Made by a program: the position numbers and the translations under genes. From Deltaproteobacteria bacterium (GTDB lineage Bacteria; Desulfobacterota; Desulfobacteria; Desulfobacterales; Desulfatirhabdiaceae), in NCBI GenBank assembly GCA_016219185.1, contig JACRBZ010000026.1, positions 31,564-95,563 on the forward strand: a stretch of 64,000 bases of DNA. Direction: 5' to 3'. The notes beneath the pieces are model-generated. The model saw only the letters and a program-made list of their open reading frames with translations, searched no databases and was not told the DNA's origin. Below, one piece after another: positions 28,681 through 37,891 of this stretch (the first letter of the stretch is position 1; the number at the start of each line of letters is the position of its first letter).

Positions 28681-29817
28681 TTATTTCTTTAACTCAACAT
28701 ATTTTCCGTCCTTGACCTGATAAACCGAAAACCCCACGCCGATGGCATCCCCGCGATCATCAAATTTGATTTTTCCAAGCGGCGTATCCACATATTCGGT
28801 CCGTAGCGCCTTGACGATGGCATCGTAATCAGTCGATCCGGCTTTCTGGATGGCGTTTAAAAGCGCCTGAGTGGCTGCATATCCATTGATGGAAAACGCA
28901 CCCACATCTTCTCCGTAGGCTTTTTTATAAGCGTCTTTTACAGCTTTATCCATCGGATTTGTTGAAGTGTCCTTGGGGCCGGTTACATAGACACCTTCCG
29001 CAAATTTTCCGGCAACTTTGATAAAGGTTTCGACCTTAACGCCGTCATCAGAAATAAAAACCGTTTTCATCTTGCTTTTTCGCATCTCGCTGATAATTTT
29101 TGATGCTTCCGGGTGATATCCGCCGAAAATAACCGCTTCGGCACCCGATTTCTTTACCTTGTTGACAACCGAAGAATAATCCACGGCTCCGGGGGTTATC
29201 CCCTCGAAAAGGACAACCTGGCCTTTTCCGGATTTTTCAATGAATGTTTTTGCAAATTCAGCAAGGCCTTTCCCGTAATCGCCTTTGTCATGAAGCACGG
29301 CAATTTTTTTGAGTTTCAGGGTATCCAGGGCAAAATCGACTTCCAGTTTGGCTTGAGCATCATCGGAGGCAATGGTTCGGAAAAAATTGGGATATTTTCC
29401 GCTCTGGGTGAGATCCGGATTTGTCGCGGAAGCGGACATGGCAACGATTTTGGCATCCTTATAAATATCCAGGGCCGCTTTTGTCGCGCCGCTGCATACA
29501 TGGCCCACAACCACGGTTACACCCGCGGTTGCCAGCTTGGTTGCCGTATTGGTTGCCACTTCAGGCTTGCACACATCATCTTCCGCGATGACTTCAACCT
29601 GTTTGCCCAGGATTCCGCCCTTGGCATTCACGTCCTCGACCACCAGTTTGGCTGCCTTGACAATCGGCAGTCCATAAGAGGCCAGGTCCCCGCTGTGCGC
29701 GCCGCCAATACCGATTTTAATGGTATCGGCTGCTATGCCGGACCCAGAAAATGCCAGTACCATCAACCCTGCGATGATGGCGGTAATGAGCCGCTTCTCC
29801 ATGGAATTCTTCTTCAT
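28681..29817 (-). CDS. livK: Branched-chain amino-acid ABC transporter binding protein (LivK-like)
   Basis: 378-aa periplasmic binding protein of the Peripla_BP_6 type. Signal peptide MKKNSMEKRLITAIIAGLMV, then LAFSGSGIAADT with cleavage after AAD or IAA. The body includes IGIGGAHSGDLASYG and VVVGHVCSGATKAAL. The ATG at 29817 follows a GGAGGG site; the ATG at 29835 lies inside that site and is unlikely. Ligands are probably Leu/Ile/Val or other amides. Confidence 0.93.
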   Translation of the reverse strand: MKKNSMEKRLITAIIAGLMVLAFSGSGIAADTIKIGIGGAHSGDLASYGLPIVKAAKLVVEDVNAKGGILGKQVEVIAEDDVCKPEVATNTATKLATAGVTVVVGHVCSGATKAALDIYKDAKIVAMSASATNPDLTQSGKYPNFFRTIASDDAQAKLEVDFALDTLKLKKIAVLHDKGDYGKGLAEFAKTFIEKSGKGQVVLFEGITPGAVDYSSVVNKVKKSGAEAVIFGGYHPEASKIISEMRKSKMKTVFISDDGVKVETFIKVAGKFAEGVYVTGPKDTSTNPMDKAVKDAYKKAYGEDVGAFSINGYAATQALLNAIQKAGSTDYDAIVKALRTEYVDTPLGKIKFDDRGDAIGVGFSVYQVKDGKYVELKK

Positions 29818-29889
29818 AACCCCTGCCCTCCTCATTAATTGTTATGATATAAAATACTTCACCTGATTCTTATTATAAAAACCGCCTGA

Positions 29890-30849
29890 ATGAGTCAAGA
29901 CAAAAGAATTTGCTTTTTGGGTTGGAATTCATTAACATCTTATGAAAATATGATGGACATTTTAAGTGAATTATCCCAGAGGCCATTGAATCTCGTGAAA
30001 CGCATCGGGCTGGTCGTAAAAAACGATCATCTAGCCATACAGAAGGCCGACGAACTTGAAATCTGGCTGAAATCCAGGAATATCGATGTCTTCAGAAAAG
30101 AGATGTTTTTCCCGAAGTCCGCTGTTTCCGGTTCCCGATCATCTCATGCCCCGAATGACCTGTTCTGTGTCCTGGTTCTGGGAGGTGACGGGACATTTTT
30201 AAGCGCTGTTCGGTGGATAGGCGATGCCCCCATACCTGTTTTAGGGGTAAAATTCGGCGAAGTCGGCTTTCTGGCTGAAATCTCCGAGGACAACCTGTTT
30301 GAGGCGGTCAACACCATTATTCATCAGGATATTACAACCAGCCCTCGAATGCGCCTTCGGGCGGATATCCTTCGAGAGGATCGGCTCATCGCCTCGGAAA
30401 CCGTTCTCAATGATATCGTCATCAACAAAGGCGCGCTGGCGCGCCTTGCCAGCATTAAAACCCTTCTGGACAACCATTATTTAACCACGTACCGGGCTGA
30501 CGGCCTCATTGTGGCCACCCCCACGGGCTCAACCGCATATTCCCTTGCGGCCGGCGGACCCATCGTTCATCCCACGGTTCCCGGCATTATTCTGACACCC
30601 ATCTGCCCGTTTACCCTGACCATCCGCCCCTTGATAATTCCGGATTCGGTTGTCATTACCATTGTTCTTGAGAAAGAAGCTTCGAATGTTCTGGTCACAT
30701 TTGATGGCCAGTCCGGCATTGAACTCCATAACAACGACACGATCAGGATACAGAAAAGCCCCTATCCGGTGCTGATGATCGAGCTCCCTGGTCAGCGTTA
30801 TTTTGACCTTGTAAAAGCCAAGCTGAGATGGAGCGGCGGCCGAGTTTAG
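29890..30849 (+). CDS. nadK: NAD kinase
   Basis: 319-aa NAD+ kinase that makes NADP+. Diagnostic GGDG ([13 protein letters not shown]), [30 protein letters not shown] and TFDGQ are present. The N-terminus is about 20-30 residues longer than most family members; an ATG at 29950 is an alternative start, and neither has a clear ribosome site. It is divergent from livK across 72 bp. Confidence 0.95.
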   Translation: MSQDKRICFLGWNSLTSYENMMDILSELSQRPLNLVKRIGLVVKNDHLAIQKADELEIWLKSRNIDVFRKEMFFPKSAVSGSRSSHAPNDLFCVLVLGGDGTFLSAVRWIGDAPIPVLGVKFGEVGFLAEISEDNLFEAVNTIIHQDITTSPRMRLRADILREDRLIASETVLNDIVINKGALARLASIKTLLDNHYLTTYRADGLIVATPTGSTAYSLAAGGPIVHPTVPGIILTPICPFTLTIRPLIIPDSVVITIVLEKEASNVLVTFDGQSGIELHNNDTIRIQKSPYPVLMIELPGQRYFDLVKAKLRWSGGRV

Positions 30850-30964
30850 GATATTGACTTCCCGCCATCCTTTGATTATAAATGACACAGGTCCATTGGT
30901 CAAAACGAAACCTGATAAAACTGCAAACGATATGTTCAATCATTCAAAACAGTCCGTCTCAACA

Positions 30965-31342
30965 ATGAAAAATCATCATGCAGACATGACGAACCTGATC
31001 TGTTCGATGATCTGTATTTTTCTCTTTTCTGCCTGCGGCCCCATCGGTGCATATCACCATACAGCGCTCGACACCCCTTCCCGGCACGTGGATAATGGCT
31101 TGAAGTTTCTACAAATCAATAAAATTGACGCGGCTGTTTTGGAATTTTCTCGCGCTGCTGAACTGGATCCGGACTATGCTCCGGCTTTCACGGGGCTGGG
31201 GCTGGCTTATGGCAGAATGGGGGATTTTGTATCGGGCTATGAATACATTGAATTGGCCGCTAAAAAAGCCCGGGGATATGAACAGGAATCCGCTGTCAAG
31301 GACGCGCGAATGCAACTGGACACCCTGAGGATAAAGCGCTGA
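30965..31342 (+). CDS. Small TPR-type probable lipoprotein
   Basis: About 125 aa. A hydrophobic stretch ending in IFLFSACGPIG is a plausible, somewhat non-canonical lipobox, so the protein may be lipidated and exported. After it come one to two tetratricopeptide-like repeats (FLQINKIDAAVLEFSRAAEL, then DPDYAPAFTGLGLAYGRMGD). The start is uncertain: ATGs at 30932, 30965 and 30986 all lack a good ribosome site. It sits between nadK and hflK on the same strand. TPR lipoproteins often scaffold envelope complexes; the partner is unknown. Confidence 0.65.
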   Translation: MKNHHADMTNLICSMICIFLFSACGPIGAYHHTALDTPSRHVDNGLKFLQINKIDAAVLEFSRAAELDPDYAPAFTGLGLAYGRMGDFVSGYEYIELAAKKARGYEQESAVKDARMQLDTLRIKR

Positions 31343-31443
31343 CACTGTCTTCGCCCGAGCAGTATTCTGGAAATACCATTCCATATCTGCCATGCAAACC
31401 GCCTCGAGTGGTGTTCACATTTTGTACAAATCGTTCACAGCGT

Positions 31444-31468
31444 AAGGAATGGGCCCGAACCATTCCTT
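31444..31468 (+). terminator. Hairpin between the TPR lipoprotein gene and hflK
   Basis: AAGGAATGG and CCATTCCTT form a perfect 9-bp stem with a 7-nt loop. There is no T-run directly after it. It may still separate the two transcription units. Confidence 0.4.
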
Positions 31469-31518
31469 CAGGAACTTACCCTTCATTGAACCGTTCTAAC
31501 CAATAGTCCCATTTTTCC

Positions 31519-31547
31519 TTGACTTGAAACGCCGTGTAACTTAAATG
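31519..31547 (+). promoter_or_regulatory. Probable promoter of hflKC
   Basis: TTGACT (31519) and TAAATG (31542) with a 17-bp spacer, about 50 bp before the hflK start. Confidence 0.4.
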
Positions 31548-31595
31548 GTACTAATCAATAACCCCTCTGTTATTAACTTTATGGTGGAAATATCT

Positions 31596-32630
31596 ATGAG
31601 CTGGGACTGGGAAAAATTAAAAGAACAGCAACAAAGTAAAAGCGGACCCAATATACCGCAATTGGATGAGCTTACCGACAAACTGAAAAATATCAAACTT
31701 CCTGGCGGTCCGATTGTGATTGTTCTGGCCGCAATCCTGTTTTTGGGAGTTTCCATGTTTTACACCGTGGATGTGGATGAGGTGGGCGTTGTACAGCGTT
31801 TCGGCAAATATGTGCGGACGACCCAACCCGGCCTGAACTTTAAACTGCCCACGGGCATTGAAAAAGTTACAAAGGTTAAGGTCCGCCACGTTTATAAAGA
31901 GGAATTCGGATTCAACACCAATCGTGAAGGAGACCAGCGAAAGTTTTCCGCGAACACCGAGGATACCAGCGTTACGCTGATGCTTACCGGTGATTTGAAC
32001 GTGGCACTGGTTCCTTGGATTGTGCAATACCGCATCAAAGATCCCTATAATTTTTTATTCAAGGTCAAGGATAACCGCCGGCTTTTGATTGATATGTCGG
32101 AAGCAGCCATGCGCCTGGTTGTCGGGGACCGCAGTGTTAACGAGGTGATCAGTAAGCGGGAAGAAATTGCGGTTGAAGCCAGAAACATTCTTCAAAGCGA
32201 ACTGGATAACGCCGAAGCCGGCATTAACATCGTCACCGTTGAAATGAAAAAAACCAATGTTCCGGATCCGGTTCAGCCTTCTTTTAACGAAGTCAACCAG
32301 GCGGTTCAGGAAAAAGAAAAAATGATTTATCAGGCCAAGGAGGACTACAACAAGGCCATACCTAACGCGCGCGGGGAGGCGGACCGGACCATCAAGGCTG
32401 CCGAGGGATTTGCCCTGGACCGCATCAACCGCGCAAAAGGAGATGCCTCAAGATTTAGCGCTCTTTTTGCCGAATACGATAAAGCCCGAGACATCACCAA
32501 ACGCCGGCTTTATTTAGAAATGATGAGCAGTATTTTCCCCAAAATCGGTGAAAAATATATCGTGGACTCGGATCAAAGTAATCTTCTTCCTTTTCTTAAC
32601 CTCGGAAAAAACAGAGGTGCCTCTAAATGA
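31596..32630 (+). CDS. hflK: FtsH protease modulator HflK
   Basis: 344-aa SPFH-family membrane protein. The start MSWDWEKLKEQQQ is typical; the ATG at 31596 has GGTGG upstream, while the frame is open from 31545. A single TM (IVIVLAAILFLGVSMFYTV, about 40-60) precedes the SPFH/band-7 domain (DEVGVVQRFGKYVRTTQPGL) and a long coiled coil (EVNQAVQEKEKMIYQAKEDY). With HflC it forms the cage around FtsH; ftsH itself is not in the window. Confidence 0.94.
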   Translation: MSWDWEKLKEQQQSKSGPNIPQLDELTDKLKNIKLPGGPIVIVLAAILFLGVSMFYTVDVDEVGVVQRFGKYVRTTQPGLNFKLPTGIEKVTKVKVRHVYKEEFGFNTNREGDQRKFSANTEDTSVTLMLTGDLNVALVPWIVQYRIKDPYNFLFKVKDNRRLLIDMSEAAMRLVVGDRSVNEVISKREEIAVEARNILQSELDNAEAGINIVTVEMKKTNVPDPVQPSFNEVNQAVQEKEKMIYQAKEDYNKAIPNARGEADRTIKAAEGFALDRINRAKGDASRFSALFAEYDKARDITKRRLYLEMMSSIFPKIGEKYIVDSDQSNLLPFLNLGKNRGASK

Positions 32631-33559
32631 ATTCCAAAGTTTTGTCGATCATTGCTGCCGGCATCGCCATTTTGATGGCTTATACATCGGCCTACATCGT
32701 GAATGAAACCGAACAGGTTGTGGTCACTCAGTTTGGCCGCGTGGTCGGTACCCCCAAACTGGCTCCAGGGTTATATTTCAAGGTACCTGTAATTCAGGAG
32801 GCAACGTATTTTCCAAAAAATCTTCTTCAGTGGGAAGGCGACCCCGGACAGATTCCCACATTGGATAAAACCTATATCTGGGTGGATGTATTTGCCCGCT
32901 GGAAAATCGTTGATCCGATCAAATTCTTTCAAACCGTCAACAACACGGTCAGCGCTCAGAGTCGGCTGGATGACATCATTGATCCGGCTACCCGCAACTT
33001 TATTACTTCCTACCGTCTCATTGAGGCGGTCAGGCGGAGCAACCGGGAGCTGGATACCACTGAAATCGGCCTGGAAGATATCCAAAAAGAACCGATAGAA
33101 CGCATTACTGCGGGAAGGGATAAAATTACCCACGGGATTCTGGAACAGGCTCAGCCCAAATTATCTCCATTTGGCATCGAATTGGTGGATGTCAAAATTA
33201 AACGCATCAATTACGTGGAACAGGTTCGGGAGTCCGTGTATGGCCGTATGATTGCGGAACGTAAGCAGATCGCGGAGAAATTCAGGTCTGAAGGAAAGGG
33301 AGAGGCAGCCAAGATCATGGGCGAAAAGGAAAGGGATTTAAAACGCATTACATCCGAAGCCTACCGAACCGCCCAGGAGATTAAAGGCAAGGCCGATGCC
33401 GAAGCTACAAGACTGTATGCCCAAGCATACGGCATTGACCCGGAATTCTATTCGTTTACCAAATCCCTTGAGGTTTACAATGAAACTCTGGGGGAGAATA
33501 GTTCGATTGTGCTTTCAACCAGTGCTGAATTCCTGAAATATCTTAAAGGATACAAATAA
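32627..33559 (+). CDS. hflC: FtsH protease modulator HflC
   Basis: 310-aa partner of HflK. N-terminal TM (LSIIAAGIAILMAYTSAYIV), SPFH domain (ETEQVVVTQFGRVVGTPKLA, then PGLYFKVP) and C-terminal coiled coil rich in Ala-Glu (GEAAKIMGEKERDLKRI). It overlaps hflK by 4 bp (ATGA), which indicates coupled translation and 1:1 synthesis. Confidence 0.95.
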   Translation: MNSKVLSIIAAGIAILMAYTSAYIVNETEQVVVTQFGRVVGTPKLAPGLYFKVPVIQEATYFPKNLLQWEGDPGQIPTLDKTYIWVDVFARWKIVDPIKFFQTVNNTVSAQSRLDDIIDPATRNFITSYRLIEAVRRSNRELDTTEIGLEDIQKEPIERITAGRDKITHGILEQAQPKLSPFGIELVDVKIKRINYVEQVRESVYGRMIAERKQIAEKFRSEGKGEAAKIMGEKERDLKRITSEAYRTAQEIKGKADAEATRLYAQAYGIDPEFYSFTKSLEVYNETLGENSSIVLSTSAEFLKYLKGYK

Positions 33560-33624
33560 AGACGTTACAGCAGTATCTGAATGCCGAAGTTAACGGATTA
33601 CCAGCATTGTCAAGCTGGAAAAAA

Positions 33625-33672
33625 GAAAAAGCACCGACGCAACGACGAACCGTTAAGCGAAAGTGCTTTTTC
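33625..33672 (+). terminator. Probable terminator after hflC
   Basis: GAAAAAGCAC (33625) and GTGCTTTTTC (33663) form a 10-bp stem with a 28-nt loop; the right arm contains T5 and TTT follows. It lies 65 bp past the hflC stop. Confidence 0.5.
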
Positions 33673-34184
33673 TTTGTACAGAAAAGATTCCAGGCATCTT
33701 ATTTACCTTTCCTTCTCTGGTGGCGTGTACGGGCCAAAAGCTTTTTATGTTTATGCTTTCTCATTTTTTTTCTTCTTTTTTTAATGACACTTCCCAACAG
33801 ATCACCTCCCTTCATGAATCTTCAATATTTCTACTTCTCACAACTTCAATAAAATTTCAACCCTTTTATCTGAAATGAATATTCACATATCCGATTTCTT
33901 TAATATGGGACATTCACATTGACATTTCAGCCATTCTTCCGGGCCACCGGTCACATAACACTGAGCGTTTCAAAAGTGACGGGCCGGGGATTCAAACAGA
34001 CGAAAATTTTTTACAGAATATCTGAAGTTGATTTACCCTGGTATTTCAAGGTAAAAATATTGACACCTGTCAGTCCTTATGATAGCGATTCCCCCTGTTG
34101 GATCATCCACTAAGATGTTCTCGGAAAACTGTTGTCCATAAGAATTATTTTGGGTTTTTTTCCGATTCAAACAAAGGAGCTACC
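33673..34184. other. AT-rich gene-poor stretch
   Basis: 512 bp with pyrimidine runs (T-rich around 33760-33785). The overlapping short frames here encode Phe/Lys-rich strings with no ribosome site and look like chance. TTGACA at 34060 may be a -35 box for the acidic-protein gene, but the nearest TATGAT is only 12 bp away, which is too close. Confidence 0.4.
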
Positions 34185-35078
34185 ATGACACGCCTGGAAC
34201 CCACGCCACAATTATCCGGTGAAAATCTTCTTTTGGATGACGATGATGTCATCCTTCTCACAGATGAAATACTCCCAGCAGAAGACGATGATATTATTGA
34301 GCTATCTGAAATTATTGATCTTTTTGATACCCAGGAAACCATAAAAATTCCTGATCCGGCAAAAGACAAAACTGATTTTTTTGATCTTTCAGATGTTCTC
34401 GAAGAGACAGATCTCAAGGCAGAACGCCTCTCGGATTTCTCCGAAATAGACACAGAAACGCTCAATCTGGATTTTGATCAGATTCCCGATTCCCCCCTGC
34501 TTGAACTTGAACCCGAAATGCCGGTTGAAGACACCGTTCCGCTTGACGTCCTTCACGGGAATAATTCAGGGAAGATTAAAGAGCTTGCAGCAGACAAGGG
34601 CTCTAATACGGACAACGATTTAATTTTATTACAGGATGTTGCTCCATTGACGCTTGAAAACGAATTTGTTGAATCGCTGAGTTTAACGATTGAACCCGCA
34701 CAGACGAGCACGTTATCCCCATCCGGCGAAATCAAAGCCCCTGATTCTGAATACCAGATGGAAGACCTTCAGCAACTCATTGCTGAAGTCGTTCACGATT
34801 CCCAGGTGCCCCATCTGGATTTCCCCGGAATTCATTCAGAGTCCAACGAACCTGCCGAAAAGGATGCTGCCCTAAATAAAGATATTCTGGCGTCACAGTC
34901 CAGGGACCAGATAGATGCCGCCATGGAAAGGGTAATCCGAAATCTTTTTACGGAAAGGATCGGGCATATTCTGGATGAAGTCGTCACAACAACGGTTACA
35001 AGAGAAATCGAAAATCTAAAAACAATTCTTTTGGATTACCTGACATCGGCTCGGTCTGCTGATAAAATCAAGTCTTGA
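34185..35078 (+). CDS. Highly acidic, low-complexity protein with helical C-terminus (PopZ-like architecture)
   Basis: 297 aa; the ATG at 34185 follows AAAGGAG. Residues about 15-215 are rich in Asp/Glu and carry repeated short motifs such as DDDDVILLTDEILP, DDDIIELSEIIDLF and DFFDLSDVLEET, and look disordered. The last roughly 75 residues form amphipathic helices (QIDAAMERVIRNLFTERIGH, then TREIENLKTILLDYL). An acidic disordered arm with a C-terminal oligomerisation helix resembles PopZ-like polar organisers and some delta-proteobacterial response-regulator tails. That likeness is architectural inference only; I do not recognise the family. It has its own terminator (35114-35145). Confidence 0.75.
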   Translation: MTRLEPTPQLSGENLLLDDDDVILLTDEILPAEDDDIIELSEIIDLFDTQETIKIPDPAKDKTDFFDLSDVLEETDLKAERLSDFSEIDTETLNLDFDQIPDSPLLELEPEMPVEDTVPLDVLHGNNSGKIKELAADKGSNTDNDLILLQDVAPLTLENEFVESLSLTIEPAQTSTLSPSGEIKAPDSEYQMEDLQQLIAEVVHDSQVPHLDFPGIHSESNEPAEKDAALNKDILASQSRDQIDAAMERVIRNLFTERIGHILDEVVTTTVTREIENLKTILLDYLTSARSADKIKS

Positions 35079-35113
35079 ACCGACTGTTTTTTTAGTGTTA
35101 TGGTTATGGAATT

Positions 35114-35145
35114 GGGGATCAGACATGAATCCCCTTTTCCTTTTT
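35114..35145 (+). terminator. Intrinsic terminator of the acidic-protein gene
   Basis: GGGGAT (35114) and ATCCCC (35129) with a 9-nt loop, then TTTTCCTTTTT. Confidence 0.75.
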
Positions 35146-35157
35146 ATAGATAAGTCT

Positions 35158-35190
35158 CAGTGTTGTAAACACTGCCCCGCGGCTGTTTAC
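35158..35190 (+). promoter_or_regulatory. Two overlapping alternative hairpins upstream of valS
   Basis: CAGTGTT-GTA-AACACTG (35158-35174) is a perfect palindrome with 7-bp arms. GTAAACA (35165) can instead pair with TGTTTAC (35184). The two structures share GTAAACA and are mutually exclusive. They lie 40-70 bp before the valS start. Either an operator or a leader RNA switch is possible. Confidence 0.35.
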
Positions 35191-35230
35191 GAAAACGCCC
35201 GTAATACCTATTGTTCCTTAGGAGTAAGTA

Positions 35231-37891
35231 ATGCTTATGGATCAACCTGATAAAGGATACGAACCCCAGAATGTCGAAAAACGCTGGTATGCTTTCTGGG
35301 AAGAACATCAATTGTTTGCTGCAAATGAAAGCGACTCCCGCCCCGGTTATTCGATTGTTATCCCCCCTCCCAATGTCACCGGTGTTCTCCACATGGGACA
35401 TGCGCTGAATGTGACACTTCAGGATATTCTATGCCGGTATCACCGATTGAAAGGCCACAATGTGCTCTGGATGCCAGGCACGGATCATGCCGGGATTGCC
35501 ACTCAAAATGTTGTGGAAAAAAAACTCGCAAGTGAAGGCAGCAGCAGGCAGCAACTGGGACGGGAAAATTTTATTGATGCAGTGTGGGCCTGGCGTAAAG
35601 AATCCGGAAGCGCCATCATCCATCAGCTCAAGCGCCTGGGCGCATCCTGCGACTGGAAGCGGGAACGTTTCACGATGGACGAAGGACTTTCCATCGCCGT
35701 CAGAAAGGTTTTTGTTCAGCTTTATCACCAGGGCCTGATTTATCAGGGTGACTACATCATCAACTGGTGCCATCGCTGCCACACGGCACTGTCCGACCTT
35801 GAAGTCGAGCATGAAGAGATCTCGGGGAATCTTTATCATATCCGTTACCCCTTTCCCCATCATTCCGGCGGCATTGTGGTTGCCACCACCCGGCCGGAAA
35901 CCCTGTTCGGTGATACGGCTGTAGCCATTCACCCGGAAGATGACAGATATCAGAGCCTGCCGGAAGAAACTGTTCTTCTGCCACTAACCGATCGCCAGAT
36001 TCCCATTATCCGGGACACCTATGTGGGAATGTCTTTTGGAACCGGCGCATTAAAAGTGACGCCGGCTCATGATCCGAATGATTTTGAAATCGGAAACCGC
36101 CACAACCTTCCCCGGTTCAAGGTCATTGATGATCACGGCCTCATGACGGACGGCGCCGGCATGTTTGAAGGAATGGACCGTTTCAAATGCCGGGAAGCCG
36201 TTGTTCAGAAGCTTAAGGAGCAGGGACTTCTGATCGGAATTGAACCTTATCCCCACAATGTCGGCCATTGCTATCGGTGCAAAACCGTTGTCGAACCCAA
36301 TTTATCCAGGCAATGGTTTGTTAAAGCAAAGCCCCTGGCAGAAAAAGCCATTGCAGCGGTTCAAAATGGCCAGACCCGTATCATCCCCGAGGTCTGGGCA
36401 GCAAATTATTATGATTGGCTGAACAATATCCGGGATTGGTGCATTTCCAGGCAGATCTGGTGGGGGCATCAGATTCCGGCATGGACCTGCGAAGCCTGCG
36501 GAAAAATGACCGTATCCCTGACGCCGCCGCAAAACTGTTCCGCTTGCAACCATTCGGTACTGATTCAGGAAACCGACGTGCTGGACACCTGGTTCAGTTC
36601 CGCGCTATGGCCGTTTTCCACGATGGGCTGGCCGGAAAACAGCCAGTTATTGAAAACGTTTTATCCCACTTCGGTTCTGGTAACCGGCTTTGATATTCTC
36701 TTTTTCTGGGTTGCCCGAATGATGATGATGGGTATCCATTTCATGGACGATGTTCCTTTTAAAGACGTGTATGTCCACGCCCTGGTTCGGGATGGGGACG
36801 GCAAGAAAATGAGCAAGTCCAAAGGCAACGTGATTGATCCGCTCATCGTCATGGATCAATACGGTACCGACGCCTTTCGTTTTACCCTGGCCGCATTCGC
36901 GGCCCAGGGCAGAGACATTAAGATGTCTGAAAAACGGGTCGAGGGATACCGTCACTTCATCAATAAACTCTGGAATGCGTCCCGCTTTGCCTTGATGCAC
37001 ATCAACACGGATTCAACGACGATTACGCCCGGAATTTTGACGCTTCCCAACCAATGGATTTTGTCCCGGTCCGAAAGCGTGGCCCGATCCGCTTCAGAGG
37101 CACTTGAGGCCTATCATTTCAATGATGCGGCGGGCCAGCTCTACCAGTTTGTCTGGCATGAACTCTGTGACTGGTACCTTGAAGCCGTCAAACCCGCCCT
37201 TTACGGAAAAGAAGGAGAGCCGATCCTTGAGCAAACCCGGGCCGTTCTGTACCTGGTTCTTAAAAACACCCTGATCTGTCTTCACCCGTTCATCCCCTTT
37301 GTTACGGAAGAGATCTGGCATATGCTACCCGGAACCCAGGGCTCCATTATGAACGCAAGACTTCCTCAGGACAGCGACCCCGGCTTTGGCCGGTTCGTAA
37401 ACCCAGATGCCGAACAGCAAATGGCCATCATTACCAGCATCATTACCGGCGTCAGAAATATTCGGGGGGAAATGAATCTTGCACCGTCTTTAAAGCTGAA
37501 TGCCCTGATTCAAACCGATCGTTCCGAAATCACGGACACGATTCACCGGCATGGAGAAATCATCACCCATCTGGCCAGACTGGAAAAACTCGCCGTTGAG
37601 CTGCCGGGAGAAAGACCCAAGGCCGCGGCAACAGCCATTGTCGAGGGCGCGATCATCTACGTTCCCCTGGAAGGGATTCTGGATCTGTCCAAGGAAATTC
37701 AGCGCCTTGAAAAGGAAATCGAGAAACTGAACAACGAGTTGAACGGTGTTTCCAAAAAATTGAATAACGAGGATTTCCTGGGCAAGGCGCCTGCGGATAT
37801 CATTGGAAAGGTCAAGGACAAACACGCTGCTTTGTCCGACAAAGAGCAGCACCTGCAAATCAATCTGGATAAAATCAAGGCGCTTTTATGA
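35231..37891 (+). CDS. valS: Valine--tRNA ligase
   Basis: 886-aa class I synthetase. HIGH-type motif in PPPNVTGVLHMGHAL, CP1 editing domain, KMSKS in DGDGKKMSKSKGNVIDP and the C-terminal arm coiled coil (LDLSKEIQRLEKEIEKLNNE). The ATG at 35231 has TAGGAG 6 bp upstream. It overlaps nadC by 4 bp (ATGA). Confidence 0.97.
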   Translation: MLMDQPDKGYEPQNVEKRWYAFWEEHQLFAANESDSRPGYSIVIPPPNVTGVLHMGHALNVTLQDILCRYHRLKGHNVLWMPGTDHAGIATQNVVEKKLASEGSSRQQLGRENFIDAVWAWRKESGSAIIHQLKRLGASCDWKRERFTMDEGLSIAVRKVFVQLYHQGLIYQGDYIINWCHRCHTALSDLEVEHEEISGNLYHIRYPFPHHSGGIVVATTRPETLFGDTAVAIHPEDDRYQSLPEETVLLPLTDRQIPIIRDTYVGMSFGTGALKVTPAHDPNDFEIGNRHNLPRFKVIDDHGLMTDGAGMFEGMDRFKCREAVVQKLKEQGLLIGIEPYPHNVGHCYRCKTVVEPNLSRQWFVKAKPLAEKAIAAVQNGQTRIIPEVWAANYYDWLNNIRDWCISRQIWWGHQIPAWTCEACGKMTVSLTPPQNCSACNHSVLIQETDVLDTWFSSALWPFSTMGWPENSQLLKTFYPTSVLVTGFDILFFWVARMMMMGIHFMDDVPFKDVYVHALVRDGDGKKMSKSKGNVIDPLIVMDQYGTDAFRFTLAAFAAQGRDIKMSEKRVEGYRHFINKLWNASRFALMHINTDSTTITPGILTLPNQWILSRSESVARSASEALEAYHFNDAAGQLYQFVWHELCDWYLEAVKPALYGKEGEPILEQTRAVLYLVLKNTLICLHPFIPFVTEEIWHMLPGTQGSIMNARLPQDSDPGFGRFVNPDAEQQMAIITSIITGVRNIRGEMNLAPSLKLNALIQTDRSEITDTIHRHGEIITHLARLEKLAVELPGERPKAAATAIVEGAIIYVPLEGILDLSKEIQRLEKEIEKLNNELNGVSKKLNNEDFLGKAPADIIGKVKDKHAALSDKEQHLQINLDKIKALL

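Noticed and set aside
33581..33878. Three overlapping plus-strand frames after hflC
   Set aside because: They read through a terminator hairpin and T-rich runs, giving Phe/Lys-rich strings in all frames without ribosome sites.
34060..34083. TTGACA...TATGAT promoter before the acidic-protein gene
   Set aside because: The spacing is only 12 bp, too short for a sigma-70 promoter.
35079..35230. T-box riboswitch upstream of valS
   Set aside because: No AGGGUGGxACCGCG-type antiterminator sequence or specifier loop is visible; only short palindromes and the terminator of the preceding gene.
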